Shown: piece after piece, positions 22,991 through 33,551 of the stretch
How positions within the stretch are numbered: the stretch's first letter is position 1
Layout: each line of letters begins with the position of its first letter
Source of the DNA: Reticulitermes lucifugus
Taxonomy: Eukaryota; Arthropoda; Insecta; Blattodea; Rhinotermitidae
Direction: 5' to 3'
DNA length: 41,833 nt
Assembly: GCA_026260175.1 (NCBI GenBank)
Contig: JAKCWW010004321.1
Coordinates: 1 to 41,833 of the forward strand
Notes under the pieces: generated by a model
What the model was told of the DNA's origin: nothing
The model's database searches: none
What the model saw: only the letters and a program-made list of their open reading frames with translations
Position numbers and translations under genes: made by a program

Positions 22991-24765
22991 GAACTTGATG
23001 CACAGAACGTGGGCAAGAGAGCGACAGAAAATCTGGATATTACTTTAACATTACACCAACATGTTATCTTAATGACTGAAGAAGCTGAAACAACTGCTGC
23101 GGTTAGACAGTGACGTACAGTTTGGGGCTCCGCTTTGCGGCCCCAGACGCTGGGGAAATGTAGGGGAAACGTGTGGGAGGATTCGCGGAAGAAACACGTC
23201 TTACTGCTGATGCGATGAGTGGACAACGGACATGGGGTGGTATGCTTTTTGAAAACATTTGTTGCACGACCCAGTGGTCGCACCGCACTGTTAACTGCTG
23301 AGTAAATATATTTTCTTATGCTAGTAGTGTAAACTACACCCGTTAGAGGAGGTGAGTTTTGAAATCGCCTCCGGACGGGCAGAGCTGAGTCCCAGCATAC
23401 ATTCCGCAAAGTGGTGAGCAACCGGCTGAAACGTGTGCTCCAACCATCTATGGCTCCCAGTGCCTAGCATGTGGAAAGCAGAGCGTTGCGACGCAGGCGG
23501 TATTCTGTGGGCGTCAGCATTCCCCTGTGGAAGAGATGATAACAGATGTAGTAGGGGGGAAGCAATAAGCTAACAGAAATGCTTGTATTATTTGCCATAA
23601 CATTTATTACATGTTATTGACGTTAAGAGATAGTGAAGAGTTTTTTTTGACGTAATGGAGGGATGTGGCCTGAGCCTACGACAGAGGGGAGGTGTGCAGT
23701 GTAGATGTAGGGAGCAGGCAGTCGCCTTGAACTCCTACCAGCCGTGTTCATTCTTTACCCCGTGCAACTACTGTACTTGCACTACACGACTGGTGGAGAA
23801 GCCAATGCCTGCTATGAGCTTATTATACAGTGCGCTACCCCACTTTGTCAGTTGTCAACGTGGGGAATGTAACTTGACAATTTTTCTGTGCTAGGCTCAG
23901 TTTGTACTTTCGGTTGAAAATAGCGAAGTGCTCAAGGAAATATTCAGAAATAGTTAGAATCGAGGAGTTTGGATCGGTAGTGGAATACGAAAGCAAATTA
24001 TGAACGTTATTGAAGGTTGTAACATAAACCTAAAATAGCATTGTAAGTTTTTAGAACTGCGAAACAGACGAACGTATGTGAACCCACAAACACTACGTCA
24101 GGCCTGTCAGATACAAACTAATTCACACTAGAAAGAATATATTCCCAAATATGATTTGTGTTGTTTTGACCCGTGATTATTCACTGCATGTATGGCCCGG
24201 TAAATTAACGTAATTCAGTTCGGTAAAATCATATTTCACTTGTGGGATAAGACATTTTCAATTTACGGTAGAATATAGGAGCTGTCAACGTCCCCCTCCG
24301 CCCATTTTTGGTCATTTGTTATGGGAGGAGAAAGAAGCGCTTAACAGGAAACACGACTGTTGTCAGTAAACGCCTTCGTAACCGTTTTGGGATAAAACAA
24401 TTACACCGCTTTTAACAAATCTGCAATTTGCATTGAAAGACGCCGTGCATAAAATATAGTGCCGTGGCTCAGACACCAAATATCTAATAGCAATATATTA
24501 TAATGGCGTCTTGAACCCTTATTACAGTATTAAATATGCATATGAATGAATTGAATAGATAGTAGATACATGTTTATTAATATAAGTAAATATAACAAAA
24601 ATAAAATGAAAAGGAAACAAAATATGAAAATATCACAAAAATGTAATAAGTAAAACAATTGTATTAATTTTAGCGGATAACTGACTTATCTAACGACGTA
24701 ACCTTAACATTACCGGTTGATTGATGTCGGTAAGCGATAGATACCAAAATGGGTACGCGATCTAA
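22991..24765. other. intergenic, long antisense open frame of doubtful meaning
   Basis: Contains a 147-codon open frame on the - strand (23421-22978), one of the longest in the window. It has no recognisable domain, a poor start context and no flanking splice sites. The sequence is more GC-rich than average and could be an unrecognised repeat. A very AT-rich run lies at 24500-24660. Confidence 0.4.
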
Positions 24766-24959
24766 ATCAGCGCCTGAAATTTCTATACGTTATTTTCTTG
24801 CAGTTCAGTGGGCTGAAGAATTGAACACTTTGACTTTTCCTACGCGCTGTGCACCGTTCGCAGGGCTTTCTAGAGAATTTTAAACAAAATATGCACTGAA
24901 TGCAGAGTGCCAACTCCACTGAGTTTATAATTTTTAAATTCGCCTTTTCGAAAGGGTTT

Positions 24960-25530
24960 TTGTATTTCTCTCCTCTCTGAGCCTTTATCCTCTGCAACGT
25001 GTCGTCTGTTGAGCGTATTTCCAAACCTTGACTTAACGAACGGTGTTGTACGAGTATTTTATGTCGAAAGTGGTAAACCGTTGAGTTTGATGAACATTGC
25101 GGCACAAACGTTGCTTATTGCAAATGTGTTTATTAGCTTAGAAATTGTAATTTTCACAGAACTAAATCCTCGTTCACACTCATCTGTGCTGCCCAGTAAT
25201 GTCGTCACTACATTTGGTAAAGGGGCTAAGGCGACGGGAAATTTTACCCCTTCATCAATACTTTCTTTTAATGCATTTAAAACTGATAGACATTTTCCAA
25301 ATTGAATTGTGAATACGTGTTTTCAATATTTATTTCTCCATATCTCAGATTTTTTGTGATCTTTAGGTCATGCGTCGGGATTAAAACTTTCAAAGTCTGC
25401 GAAAATTTCTTTCTCTTTTCTGTCTTGGTAAAGCAACGGGATTATAGGGTTTTCTTAAGTAGCTGATATACCCGTTCTGCTCTGTAGCACTGCTTCATTA
25501 ACATCCTCAACTGCATCTACTCCTATATAT
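24960..25530 (-). pseudogene. hAT transposase remnant (KIAA1586-like), C-terminal dimerisation region
   Basis: Reading the - strand from 25530 down gives VDAVEDVNEAVLQS, then LRYGEINIENTYSQF, then (from about 25305) LAPLPNVVTTLLGSTDECER, followed by GFSSVKITISKL and AAMFIKLNGLPLS. The last segments are the hAT C-terminal dimerisation block (family: PVS..ECERGFS..N.I.T..R......LLFIK..GPPL). The tail IRSTDDTLQ..KAQR matches the end of KIAA1586-like hAT proteins. There are several stops and frame changes. The catalytic acidic residues belong upstream and are not present in this piece. Confidence 0.75.
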
Positions 25531-25538
25531 TAAGACTG

Positions 25539-25906
25539 GTGTTACATCTGAATTTCTGGGTGCAAGAATGGCTCGTTTACGAAGCCAGCTCTGGTCCCTG
25601 CACAGATGACATATGTTTGGGAAAACGCTGTTTTATAGTTTGTTGTTTTTACAACACGACAGAGTGTAAGTTTGATAAGGCCATTGGATGGGTTAACTGG
25701 TTTTCCTTCCCCAAGACTGAATTTTGTGCAACTAGCCCGGCAGATATACCACCTTGCAAGTGGGCCTGCGTGTTGGTTGCGAGTTCTAGTTTTTGTACAG
25801 ACTTCCAACTACTGTAGTGACGACAGTGCCCACAACGTTGTTGGGTCAGTAACAGACACTCCTTTGGGAAGTGCGTAAATAACCAAGCAACCAAACAAGA
25901 AAACAA
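25539..25906. other. unassigned segment with overlapping open frames on both strands
   Basis: Four overlapping open frames of 68-92 codons occur here (25539-25817 and 25672-25878 on the + strand, 25808-25542 and 25906-25649 on the - strand). None resembles a family I know. The segment interrupts the expected upstream continuation of the hAT remnant, so it may be a separate insertion or internal rearrangement. Confidence 0.35.
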
Positions 25907-26111
25907 CGAACCAGAATCATTCTATGTAGGCAGAGAAGAGATGCCTGTAATAGATTGCAGTGCACCAATACTTAATATTCTTGAATTGTTTGTTAAGGCA
26001 GATCCTTGGATATTTCTGGCTGCCTGATGCTTTGAAAACTTCTCTTTCAATTTTCACTGGTTTCCCTCAGTGTCCCACTAATCCGAATTTTTATTTCGAT
26101 CTGCTGTATCT

Positions 26112-26195
26112 CGCGCCTTGGCTGAGCGCTGCGGCGTACGATACGCAGACTGGGCGTTTGGAGACATCGCTGGTTCACGCCACTAACCACACTCT
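26112..26195 (+). repeat. possible tRNA-derived SINE head
   Basis: TTGGCTGAGCGCTGCGGCG resembles box A, and GCTGGTTCACGCC about 50 bases later resembles box B. The spacing suits a tRNA-derived head, but no tail or target duplication was defined. Confidence 0.35.
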
Positions 26196-26556
26196 TCAGT
26201 AACACAGACAGGTCTCCGCCTTCTTTTACTATTACGTCTGCGAGCGTTGCCTCAGGTCGTCCAAATATTAACGTCGGTAGCTGCCACAACAATATAAAAT
26301 TTTGATGAATCGAAACCGTGTTACCTTTCATTAATGCAAGTTCCTTAATTGTCTATCTATGACGACGGCAGCTTCGGCAATATTTCCAACATTGATTTGG
26401 GTGGGAGTAAATGTAGGTAAGGCTCTAACGTCTAGCTGAATCAGACACAATTTTAGACTAGCGGAATTTACTATAAACATACATACACAATCAGTAGTTT
26501 TGGAAAATAGTTTGTATGACTTCTATATTTCTTGTGCCCGCCATTTGCAATACAAT

Positions 26557-26768
26557 CAGGGGCGTAGCTAGGGTGCGGCCACCCCGGGTAGCAGACTCTA
26601 AGGGGTGGCAAAATTAATATTTTAAGTGAAAAGATTTGATTTTCTGCTCTCAACAAATTTTAAATTATTGAAACAATAAAAGGAAATTTGATAAATAATT
26701 GTGACGTCTTATATTCGTAATTTCTGTTAGGGGTCGCCATTGTTATTGCTCGCCCCGGGCACTGAATA
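26557..26768. repeat. hAT-like terminal repeat, copy 1
   Basis: CAGGGGCGTAGCTAGGG opens a segment of about 210 bp that reappears, diverged, at 35790-36000. Shared parts are the CGTAGCTAG start, a GGCCRCCC-type GC-rich block, AATATTTTA, AAATTTTAAATTATTGA, GTAATTTCTGTTAG and a GCCCC(G/A)G close. CAGGGGCGTAG-type ends are typical of some hAT families. The reverse complement of its first ten bases occurs at 28310-28319, which would bracket the - strand hAT remnant. Confidence 0.6.
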
Positions 26769-26809
26769 TAACTACCCGTTTTATGAATATTAACGCATTC
26801 ATTGGACCT

Positions 26810-27139
26810 TTAGTATTTCTGGAGACTCTTCGAAATCTGAGTTCTGGAATTAAGTATAACCAATTGTACGAGAGCTGCTCTTAGTCTCAGAGATTTATCT
26901 CTGAACTCAGGCCTACCTCGTTGGAATATCTGGTACAAGTAGATGATTTGTCGCTTGTAGTCTGTAGCCTCTGGCCTCGCAGTTGGTTCCGAAGATGGTG
27001 TTATATTAAAATTATGGAGGCAAGTGTCGTAGCCTCCCCTTACATCAGGTATTTGTAAAAGCGTTGCTTCCGCCTTTGCTGGCGTTTCTATCAGACAGTC
27101 AAGCTGATTGTTCAGAAGTAACGCTTCTGTTCCCAACAC
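26810..27139 (-). other. unidentified 109-codon open frame
   Basis: An uninterrupted - strand frame inside the putative hAT element bounded by 26557 and 28319. It does not match hAT domains that I can recall, and I see no other family. It may be a diverged part of the element or chance. Confidence 0.25.
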
Positions 27140-27359
27140 TTCACTTTACTGTAATATTATTGTACCACATGTAGATAGGAGGGCAGCGTTTCTTGTCGCG
27201 AACTAAGTGTTTACATATTGGCTGGCTGGAGTAGGCATTATTTCCTGGTTAGGTCTACTATAATTTGGCTAAAATAATTATCTAATCAATGTTTGATCAA
27301 AATTATGGCATTTGTTTCATACCACATTGTTGGCTGTCATGAGTTTTCGTGTTAAACTA

Positions 27360-27717
27360 CTCCTGTATGTAGTTGTAGTGACAGGCGTGTCAGCTCTTCG
27401 ACCACAGAATGCATTAATACTGGATCCTTCATTAGTCTGATGGACTCCTTGCTGTGATAAAGCCGTTCAATGGCTGTTCTATGTTAATCAGCAACACCGT
27501 CCTTAAAATATGTAACTGATGCTAAACATTCATTCTGCAATGTTGAACGATATTTTGTGATCATGCATAAAGACTGTATTAGTAAATATCCCGATGAGAG
27601 CGAAATACGGAGAAATAACTTTGGGTATTTGAAACGTGATTTACGATCGCGTAAAGCAATATTTTCAAATCCTCTCAACAACTCCACAGCATCTATCATT
27701 GCTTCGTGTAAAGTCAC
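27360..27717 (-). pseudogene. hAT transposase remnant, central region
   Basis: The - strand frame 27717-27484 continues past a stop into a stretch containing HRTAIERLYHSKESIRLM and then VEELTRLSLQLHTG. The (A/V)LEELS.LSLQLQ phrase is characteristic of the central part of KIAA1586-like hAT transposases, preceding the C-terminal block seen at 25 kb. Breaks include the stop at 27481-27483. It is plausibly part of the same or a sibling dead element. Confidence 0.5.
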
Positions 27718-28394
27718 AGAAATCTTGAATGAGAAGAAGAACCTTCGAAGATAGTAAGAAATGTGTTTAAAGAATGCTTAGTTGTGGCAGGCGATTAATT
27801 AATTAATTATTTTAGCAGTAAAACTTAAATATGCAGTGCAGTTAAGGGGGTTCAATTATATCGAAGTAGACGAGTGGAATGCAGAAGTATGCCTCATGGC
27901 ACTGACAAACAGCTGAAGTTAGATCATACAATTTGTGAATTTTTTACCCTTCAGCTCGATAGTCACCTGATGTCTGTGGTGTTTCCCAGTTACTTCTTTC
28001 CATTCGGATATTTTATCGATGGTAATAATAATGACACACAAACTGTTACGTGGAAAGACTAGAGACGAAAACGTATTTCAGAGCTTTCATGCTAGCTTTC
28101 TGGAAGTGAATGTGATCATTCACAAACGTCTGTCTGGCACTGGCCATGACAAGTGAAAACGTCGGCTTAATTGAGCTTTACAAAAAAAAAATGCCGATTT
28201 CCCAGACTTTTCCTTACCACTGTGTCATTCATCAGCAAGCTGTGTGTACAAGTGATCGATTTTGAACATAAGATGAGTGTTATGCAGAACATTTCCAGTC
28301 GATGTGTGTTACGCCCCTGAGCAGGGATCGAGTTAAAATGAGGCTTTTCAAACATTATTATACGAAATTGATAAGCATCATGGAGACCTGATAT

Positions 28395-28942
28395 CAAATA
28401 CTGAAGTCCTTGGTGCGTGGACTAGAAGTATTATTCACGTTCCAAGAGCTACTTCCTGTAATTGTGGAGTTTCTTCAGGACAGAGGTAACTTACCTCCAC
28501 ACTTAAAAGATTCTGAATTTTTGCTAGATATTGCTTTCCTTACAGATCTTACCGCTAAGCTGAATGAGCTGAATACTGAGCTACAAGTCGGAAATAAGAC
28601 AGTCATTAAAATGACTTGTTACCGTTGATTAATTCAAGGGAAAACGGGAGCTATGGACGGCTCAGTTGATGAAAGGTGTGCTAACCCACTTCCCGAGTGT
28701 TCAAAGTTGCGCTGCTCGCATATTTGCTGCGTCTGTCTGTATTCTATGTATCGATAAACTTTGAGCTCATGAAGTTCACCGTGTCTTTCATTACTAATGT
28801 GTTCCAAGAAAGAGATATAAGTGAGAGTGCCGAATTTATTTCTTCTGTGTTCAAGGAAGATGTGTGTGAACTATTGCTTGAGATTGTTAATTTGCAAATA
28901 GATCTATGGTTGAAAAGAAGAGTGAATGACGCACACTTTTAG
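28395..28942 (+). pseudogene. hAT transposase remnant (FAM200/ZBED5/GTF2IRD2-like)
   Basis: The + frame 28410-28628 reads VRGLEVLFTFQELLPVIVEF, then LQDRGN, DSEFLLDIAFLTDLTAKLNE and LNTELQ. This matches the hAT family stretch RWLSRG.VL.R.FELR.EI..FL followed by (D/S).WL.DLAFL.DI...LN.LN..LQG. A second frame, 28697-28942, reads EDVCELLLEIVNLQIDLWLK, comparable to the EELQ.E.I.LQCD..LK block. Between them lie a stop and frame change. The zinc finger and catalytic parts are absent. This is a different hAT lineage from the - strand pieces beside it. Confidence 0.7.
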
Positions 28943-29046
28943 AATGTGTCATATTTCAAAGCTAGTGTCATTTCAGGTGAAACTATGGTTCGGCTCTACT
29001 TAAGTGAGTCAGGGGTGTCAGTAGTGAAAATACTACAGTCAAAGTA

Positions 29047-29297
29047 AAAGGCAAAGCAATCCCTGTACAGGCCCTGAGGGTTCCAGGCACATGAAGGTGG
29101 TAAGGTTGTCAACCCTACGCAACGGCCGCCTTTACCCCCAGGAAATATTCCTGGTACTCATTTCTGTTAGAGGCTGAGTCGACGCCAGGGCCATAGTGCG
29201 GCCGGAAGGATTAAGTCAATGACCCCATCGGGAATGGAACCCGCGACCTTCCGACTTCTAGCGCAGTGCTTCAACCAACTGCGCCACCGCGTGCCTC
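29047..29297 (-). mobile_element. full-length tRNA-derived SINE with 12-bp target duplication
   Basis: On the - strand the head (from 29297) contains GTGGCGCAGTTGGTTGA (box A) and GGTCGCGGGTTCCATTCC (box B), clear RNA polymerase III promoter elements. The body ends in GGGATTGCTTTGCCTTT. The direct repeat ACAGTCAAAGTA flanks it at 29035-29046 and 29298-29309. It shares its body and tail with the 5'-truncated copy at 36684-36871. Confidence 0.9.
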
Positions 29298-29539
29298 ACA
29301 GTCAAAGTACTGACGATAATTAACTGATGAATATTTAACTCACAAATGTCTAGTGGTTACTTTATGTGCCATCAAGATGAACATTAAAAATGCCGCGTTC
29401 TGCCCACAGAGTGCATTTATGTGCTTTGTAAGGTTCTCAGAACAAACAACTACTATTTATATAAATAATTGCAATTCATAAATTCAGTTTACACCACTGT
29501 TATACTAACATGTATTATATCAGATTATATTTTTTTGAT

Positions 29540-29600
29540 ATGTGGTGTATACAGTGACTACATGTTTCGGCTAGTAATAACCAACCACTTCCTGTTCGCC
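29540..29600 (-). repeat. solitary hairpin motif ending CCGAAACATGTA
   Basis: On the - strand, GGTTGGTTATTACTAGCC is followed by GAAACATGTA. This is the 3' half of the same motif found in the foldbacks, but the CTGANGA half is altered. No inverted partner was found nearby. Confidence 0.4.
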
Positions 29601-29731
29601 TCCAGACACTTTCTACCTTAACGTAATGTATTAAAGTATTAACTTTTAAACTACACTTTTGTGATTCAGTATAACACAATTATAAGTTCAATATACTGAA
29701 TCACCGAATTAAAAATTTAAACACTCCGTGG

Positions 29732-29917
29732 TTGTATGATTTTATCACAAAATTGCGCAGACAGCAAGCAGAAGTCATGCAAAATCGTGAGAATGAGAAT
29801 GTTCGCGAGGCTGGGCAATGGGAAACCCAACACAGAAGATACAGGAGGTTTAAAATTGGTGTTAGTCAATCTTTAACGACAGTCCAAGCGAATAAGCTCT
29901 TTCTCACAAGGAGATAA
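29732..29917 (+). other. unidentified charged 61-codon open frame
   Basis: The product is rich in Arg, Gln and Glu (for example LRRQQAEVMQNRENENVREA) and looks selected rather than random. I cannot assign a family. There is no convincing donor at its end, and it is probably a fragment of an unrecognised repeat. Confidence 0.25.
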
Positions 29918-30152
29918 GTAAGATACAGCGTGATCTGCTCTATAAGGCCTGGACTGGCAGAGGCCATTTATGTATCGTATATTGTACATAATTTTAAGTA
30001 TTTAAAATATGTACGTAGATTCACATCCAAATATGTAAATATGTAAAACCGACAAAGCCGGATAGCCTATGACAACAGACTGACCTGACTCTTGTCAGAG
30101 AAGGTCCCTCAAGACTGTGACTGTTATTCATGGGATGGACTAAAATCTAGAT

Positions 30153-30346
30153 GCCGATTTCAGTGGCCGTGCGGTTTAAGGCGTGGGTCTGCGGCCGCTC
30201 GCTTACCAGGATTGTGGGTTCGAATCCCACCGGGGGCATNNNNNNNNNNNNNNNNNNNNNNNNNNNNNNNNNNNNNNNNNNNNNNNNNNAAGCCTCGAAA
30301 AATGAGGCGGCCTAGGCCCCCAAGGGGCTGTCGAGCCATTGGGAAA
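30153..30346 (+). mobile_element. tRNA-derived SINE spanning the assembly gap, 11-bp target duplication
   Basis: AGTGGCCGTGCGGTTTAAGG (box A region) and GTGGGTTCGAATCCCACCGG (box B with a perfect T-arm) form a tRNA-Leu/Ser-like head. The body is interrupted by the N run, and the right part ends in an A-run. AAAATCTAGAT occurs at 30142-30152 and 30347-30357, the target duplication. The open frame across it (WVRIPPGA on + and its antisense) is translation of the SINE. It is not a functional tRNA gene. Confidence 0.85.
30240..30289. other. assembly gap of 50 N
   Basis: Exactly fifty unknown bases inside the SINE. The round length suggests a placeholder rather than a measured size. Confidence 0.97.
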
Positions 30347-30484
30347 AAAATCTAGATATGGGCCCCAAGACGGGCTCGACATAGAGCGGGATGACCGACT
30401 GACTGTCATTCACTCGTAACGTGACGTTGACTTGACTCAGGCTTCACAGTACTGACGGTCCGATGACGCTGCAACTACACTCAC

Positions 30485-30659
30485 CTAAGCACGGTGTCGT
30501 AAGACACGCTGACTCCCTTCTCAAGCATCCGGCGGTAGAGCTGCCAACACTCTCGCTCCTTAGGCGACTGGAACTCGGGCTCAGCGTCTTGTGAACCGAC
30601 TGGGTCTGTAGTGGCTTTGGGTTCCGGCCTCAAAATGCGGGCCACCATTACCCCCAGAC
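30485..30659 (-). CDS. conserved-looking exon of an unidentified gene (exon C of three)
   Basis: On the - strand this 175-nt, GC-rich stretch is bounded by the acceptor TGTGTCCTCAG and the donor AG|GTGAGTG. It starts with two bases completing a Gly codon, contains 57 intact codons and ends with two bases. Its product begins LGVMVARILRPEPK, continues through an acidic linker, and ends KERECWQLYRRMLEKGVSVS then YDTVL. The amphipathic CWQLYRRMLEKGVSVSYDTVL segment looks strongly constrained. I feel I have seen this motif in insect proteins but cannot name the family. The phase agrees with exon 32301-32129. The next exon, below 30484, was not found. Confidence 0.8.
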
Positions 30660-32128
30660 CTGAGGACACAGAAAAACTACCTAATTATGTAAACTATCCA
30701 GTATTTGAGACGTCTGAAAGAAAACTGAGCGTAGATAAAAGGTACGACGCCATTAAGTAGATACATCATTCCACGCATTTTTAATAGCTACGATGGATAC
30801 AATGTAATAACAGCTACTCTCCTACTCCCGGCCCGCTGGATAGGTCCCAGAGTCGGTGGCCCTCGCGTCGAGTCCGTAACTTAAAGACAATGTACCAACA
30901 GATGAACACAGAACATAAATTGTGGGTGACGTTTTTGTCAGATGATGTTTACTGTGGAATTGGAATTAGCAGAAGAATCGCGAACCATTAAATCAAACCT
31001 CTTCCTGGGTCCCCAGACCGTTTACAATATCACGGTGGACCTTAATTCTTTTATGCTTAACGTCACTGAGTGTTCATTGCTAAAGAAGTTACCTTTGTTC
31101 CGAAACTCGGCAGTATCTCACTACATCCACAGGAGTTCCCCATTACACTTCACCCTCACAATTTATTTCCACGCGCCAAACGCTGTATTGCTCTCTTGCT
31201 CCGCCCACTTGTTCTCTTCTCGTCATATTTTCTAAGCAGAATGTGTGCATTCCATAATGTAAGCCATAGAACGTCGCGGCTGTATAGGTTCTGGGTTCAA
31301 ATCTCGGCCCCTAGACCGGCTATCCTAAAGGGTTTACGAGATTTTCACCAGTCCCTTCAGGCGAACCTGTCATTTTATGTTATGGAGTGAACCCATGAGC
31401 TAGTCAGCGTTGTTAAATGAGTAAAACAAATAAGATATAATTCCGACCGATTCTCGACCATCCACATTAGAACACCCTCACATTAGTCGGGTAAGCCTGC
31501 GATAAAACAGAGCTCCTCCTTACGTAATTATGTGCGTAATAGTGTAAGCAATATCTTGTACTTAAACATATTTTGTTCGCAATTGTTTATTCTGAGCATC
31601 GTTTGCATTCTTCGAAAGAGTGAGAGACGAGAAATAAAATTATCCTGTTATTGTAGCACTGAAGTTAAGAACTTAAGAAATTTTTGTAGGATGTAACTCT
31701 TGAGGTGCGTGCGCCCACTCTTCTGTAATTATCTAGAAAACTGTAAGAATTACGGAAGACCTGTATTGGACATCAACTATTTGCTTCATGAGCCATCTCT
31801 ACAAGTTTTGTTCGGAACACGTTTCGCTCCTTTAATATTTATTAAGTTACGTTACTTTTATCTAATTTTAACCAAAATAGGAAAAACTCAACAAATTTTA
31901 GTTAAACCTGCTATGTAAAATTTTTGGAATGGTTACATACGGACAAATAGACGTAGGGACGCTAATAGGCTAAATTCTGCATCTTTTCTTTGCAGACTCG
32001 TCAACAGAAACTTGCCTGTGTTAATTAACTTCTTTATTATAACAGAAGAACAACTGTGGTTTTATTTAAGATATTTTAATATTGGTTTGTTATGACGTTT
32101 ACGCTGACTCAAAAACACTGTAGCTTAC
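30660..32128 (-). other. intron of the unidentified - strand gene
   Basis: About 1.47 kb, donor GTAAGC at its 5' side and CCTCAG at its 3' side. It holds a probable SINE at about 31255-31390 and otherwise AT-rich sequence. The + frames at 30942-31390 have no domain. Confidence 0.55.
31255..31390 (+). mobile_element. possible tRNA-derived SINE
   Basis: GGTTCTGGGTTCAAATCTCGG resembles a tRNA T-arm (box B), with a plausible upstream head around 31258-31290. No target duplication was defined. Confidence 0.35.
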
Positions 32129-32301
32129 CCGTGCTTGGAGGCTCAGACGTGACGTCTGATTGGCTCGCAGGTAGATCCTCATTCGAAGGCAGTGTATCTC
32201 GCTCCTCAGAAAATGCTGTTTCAGCGGAGTCCTGTGTAGGAAGATCACTGATGCAATCCGCTACCGGTTGTTCACGAGTTAGGGGTGTGACGTCTGCCTT
32301 C
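32129..32301 (-). CDS. exon B of the unidentified - strand gene
   Basis: A 173-nt - strand exon with acceptor ATACCTGTAG and donor CACGG|GTAAGC. It begins with one base completing a Thr codon, holds 57 intact codons and ends with one G that completes Gly in exon 30659-30485. The product is polar and acidic, for example KADVTPLTREQPVADCISDL and SEERDTLPSNEDLPASQSDV. It looks like a disordered, Ser/Thr/Glu-rich linker with no globular domain. The exact fit of both phases with its neighbours is the main evidence that it is real. Confidence 0.72.
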
Positions 32302-32842
32302 CTACAGGTATACGTAAGAGGTTTCAATAGCATATCTAGTATAAATCATATTCGGAGTGTTCACGAGTAATCTTCATGATACTTCCAATTATCCGGACAT
32401 TAAACCAGGATAAGAAGTCGGGTGTTAAGTATAGGGTGTCTTTTTCCTGCTTGAACGATAAACGCGCTGCTAGCGTTACGTCACATGTCGAGTCTCGGGC
32501 GGTTTATAAGTCCGTGAAGGAAGCGAGAAAAACATGTGTCTAGTCACTACGCAGCCAAATGGTGTAGCACGCAAGGAATAATACGCAACAACAGAACACA
32601 GAAATCTGCACATTTCCACGATTCTACATACAAGACCAACTGCCAGTATTTTTTAAATATAACAATGAACATGTAAAAATTTTTATAATCTTATAATTCT
32701 TATAATTTTAATTCTGTATTCTACATATACCCTACAAGTTCAAAGTTGAACTCATTGGGAACTACAGTTTTAACGAAATGTTTTACTCTAAGAGGATGTA
32801 CAAACTTTTATAATTGATGCATAGTCTATTGTAAACTCTTTG

Positions 32843-32887
32843 ACCCCCTGAGGATGGCCGGTAACCGGTCGAAACATATGTAGGGGT
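32843..32887 (+). ncRNA. hammerhead-ribozyme-like motif
   Basis: The elements occur in the right order for a type I hammerhead: ACCCC (32843-32847), the core CTGAGGA (32848-32854), a hairpin GGCCGG-TAA-CCGGTC (32856-32870), GAAA (32871-32874), a 2-bp AC/GT stem with loop ATAT, then GTA (32880-32882) and GGGGT (32883-32887). GGGGT pairs perfectly with ACCCC as stem I. One extra T (32855) sits between the core and stem II, which is a departure from the consensus. Self-cleavage is an inference. Such ribozymes are known from Penelope-like elements and retrozymes. Confidence 0.5.
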
Positions 32888-33551
32888 GTACGATATTATT
32901 GTAAGAATATAGTGCATGTGTTGGTAAAGTGAAGCCTATGATTTGCAATATGATGCACGGTGAATTCAACGTGAAATCTGTAGTTTCGTTTTACAGCCGT
33001 AGAAACTGGCAAGAAAATTCACCTTTTTAAAACCATAAGTGGACTTTCCCTGTACACGGTGCATCTTAATTACATATAATGAGTAAGGATCGTATTTTAC
33101 TGCTAGAGTGAAGCCAAACTTCCTATAATTATATGGTCACAATAGCTTTGTTAGCGATAACGGGAAGAATTAGGAAATTAAAGACAGCGTTTTATTTTAG
33201 GTAAATGTAAAATCAAAGTTGTCTTTGGGTACACCATAAAAGTATATGAGTTGAGGTACGAGTTCCGCTCTTTCTCAACCTCCGCAATACATGGAGGTGA
33301 GCGGTCAGCTGCATGTCCCAGCAATTTGCGCCCGGGGTAAGAGCCCCCGATAACCATTGAATAAGATACTGGCTGGGCCCCATAACCGGTCTGGGCGCTT
33401 TAGAAAAGAGAAAAATATTTTTCCCTTATAGGGAACCGAAGTACGAGTCCATGGTTGTCTGTTCCGTAGCTTACTCACTGTACTGACAGAGCTAAACCGG
33501 CGCCGTTGCGCATTTATGTATTACTTTTTATCAGATTGAAACCGAGCATCT

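Noticed and set aside
22978..23421. 147-codon open frame on the - strand
   Set aside because: No recognisable domain, Cys/Ser/Arg composition typical of antisense noise, no splice sites at its edges, and an overlapping frame on the same strand.
30160..30236. tRNA gene with a good T-arm
   Set aside because: Flanked by SINE body, an A-tail and an 11-bp target duplication, so it is the head of a SINE and not a functional tRNA.
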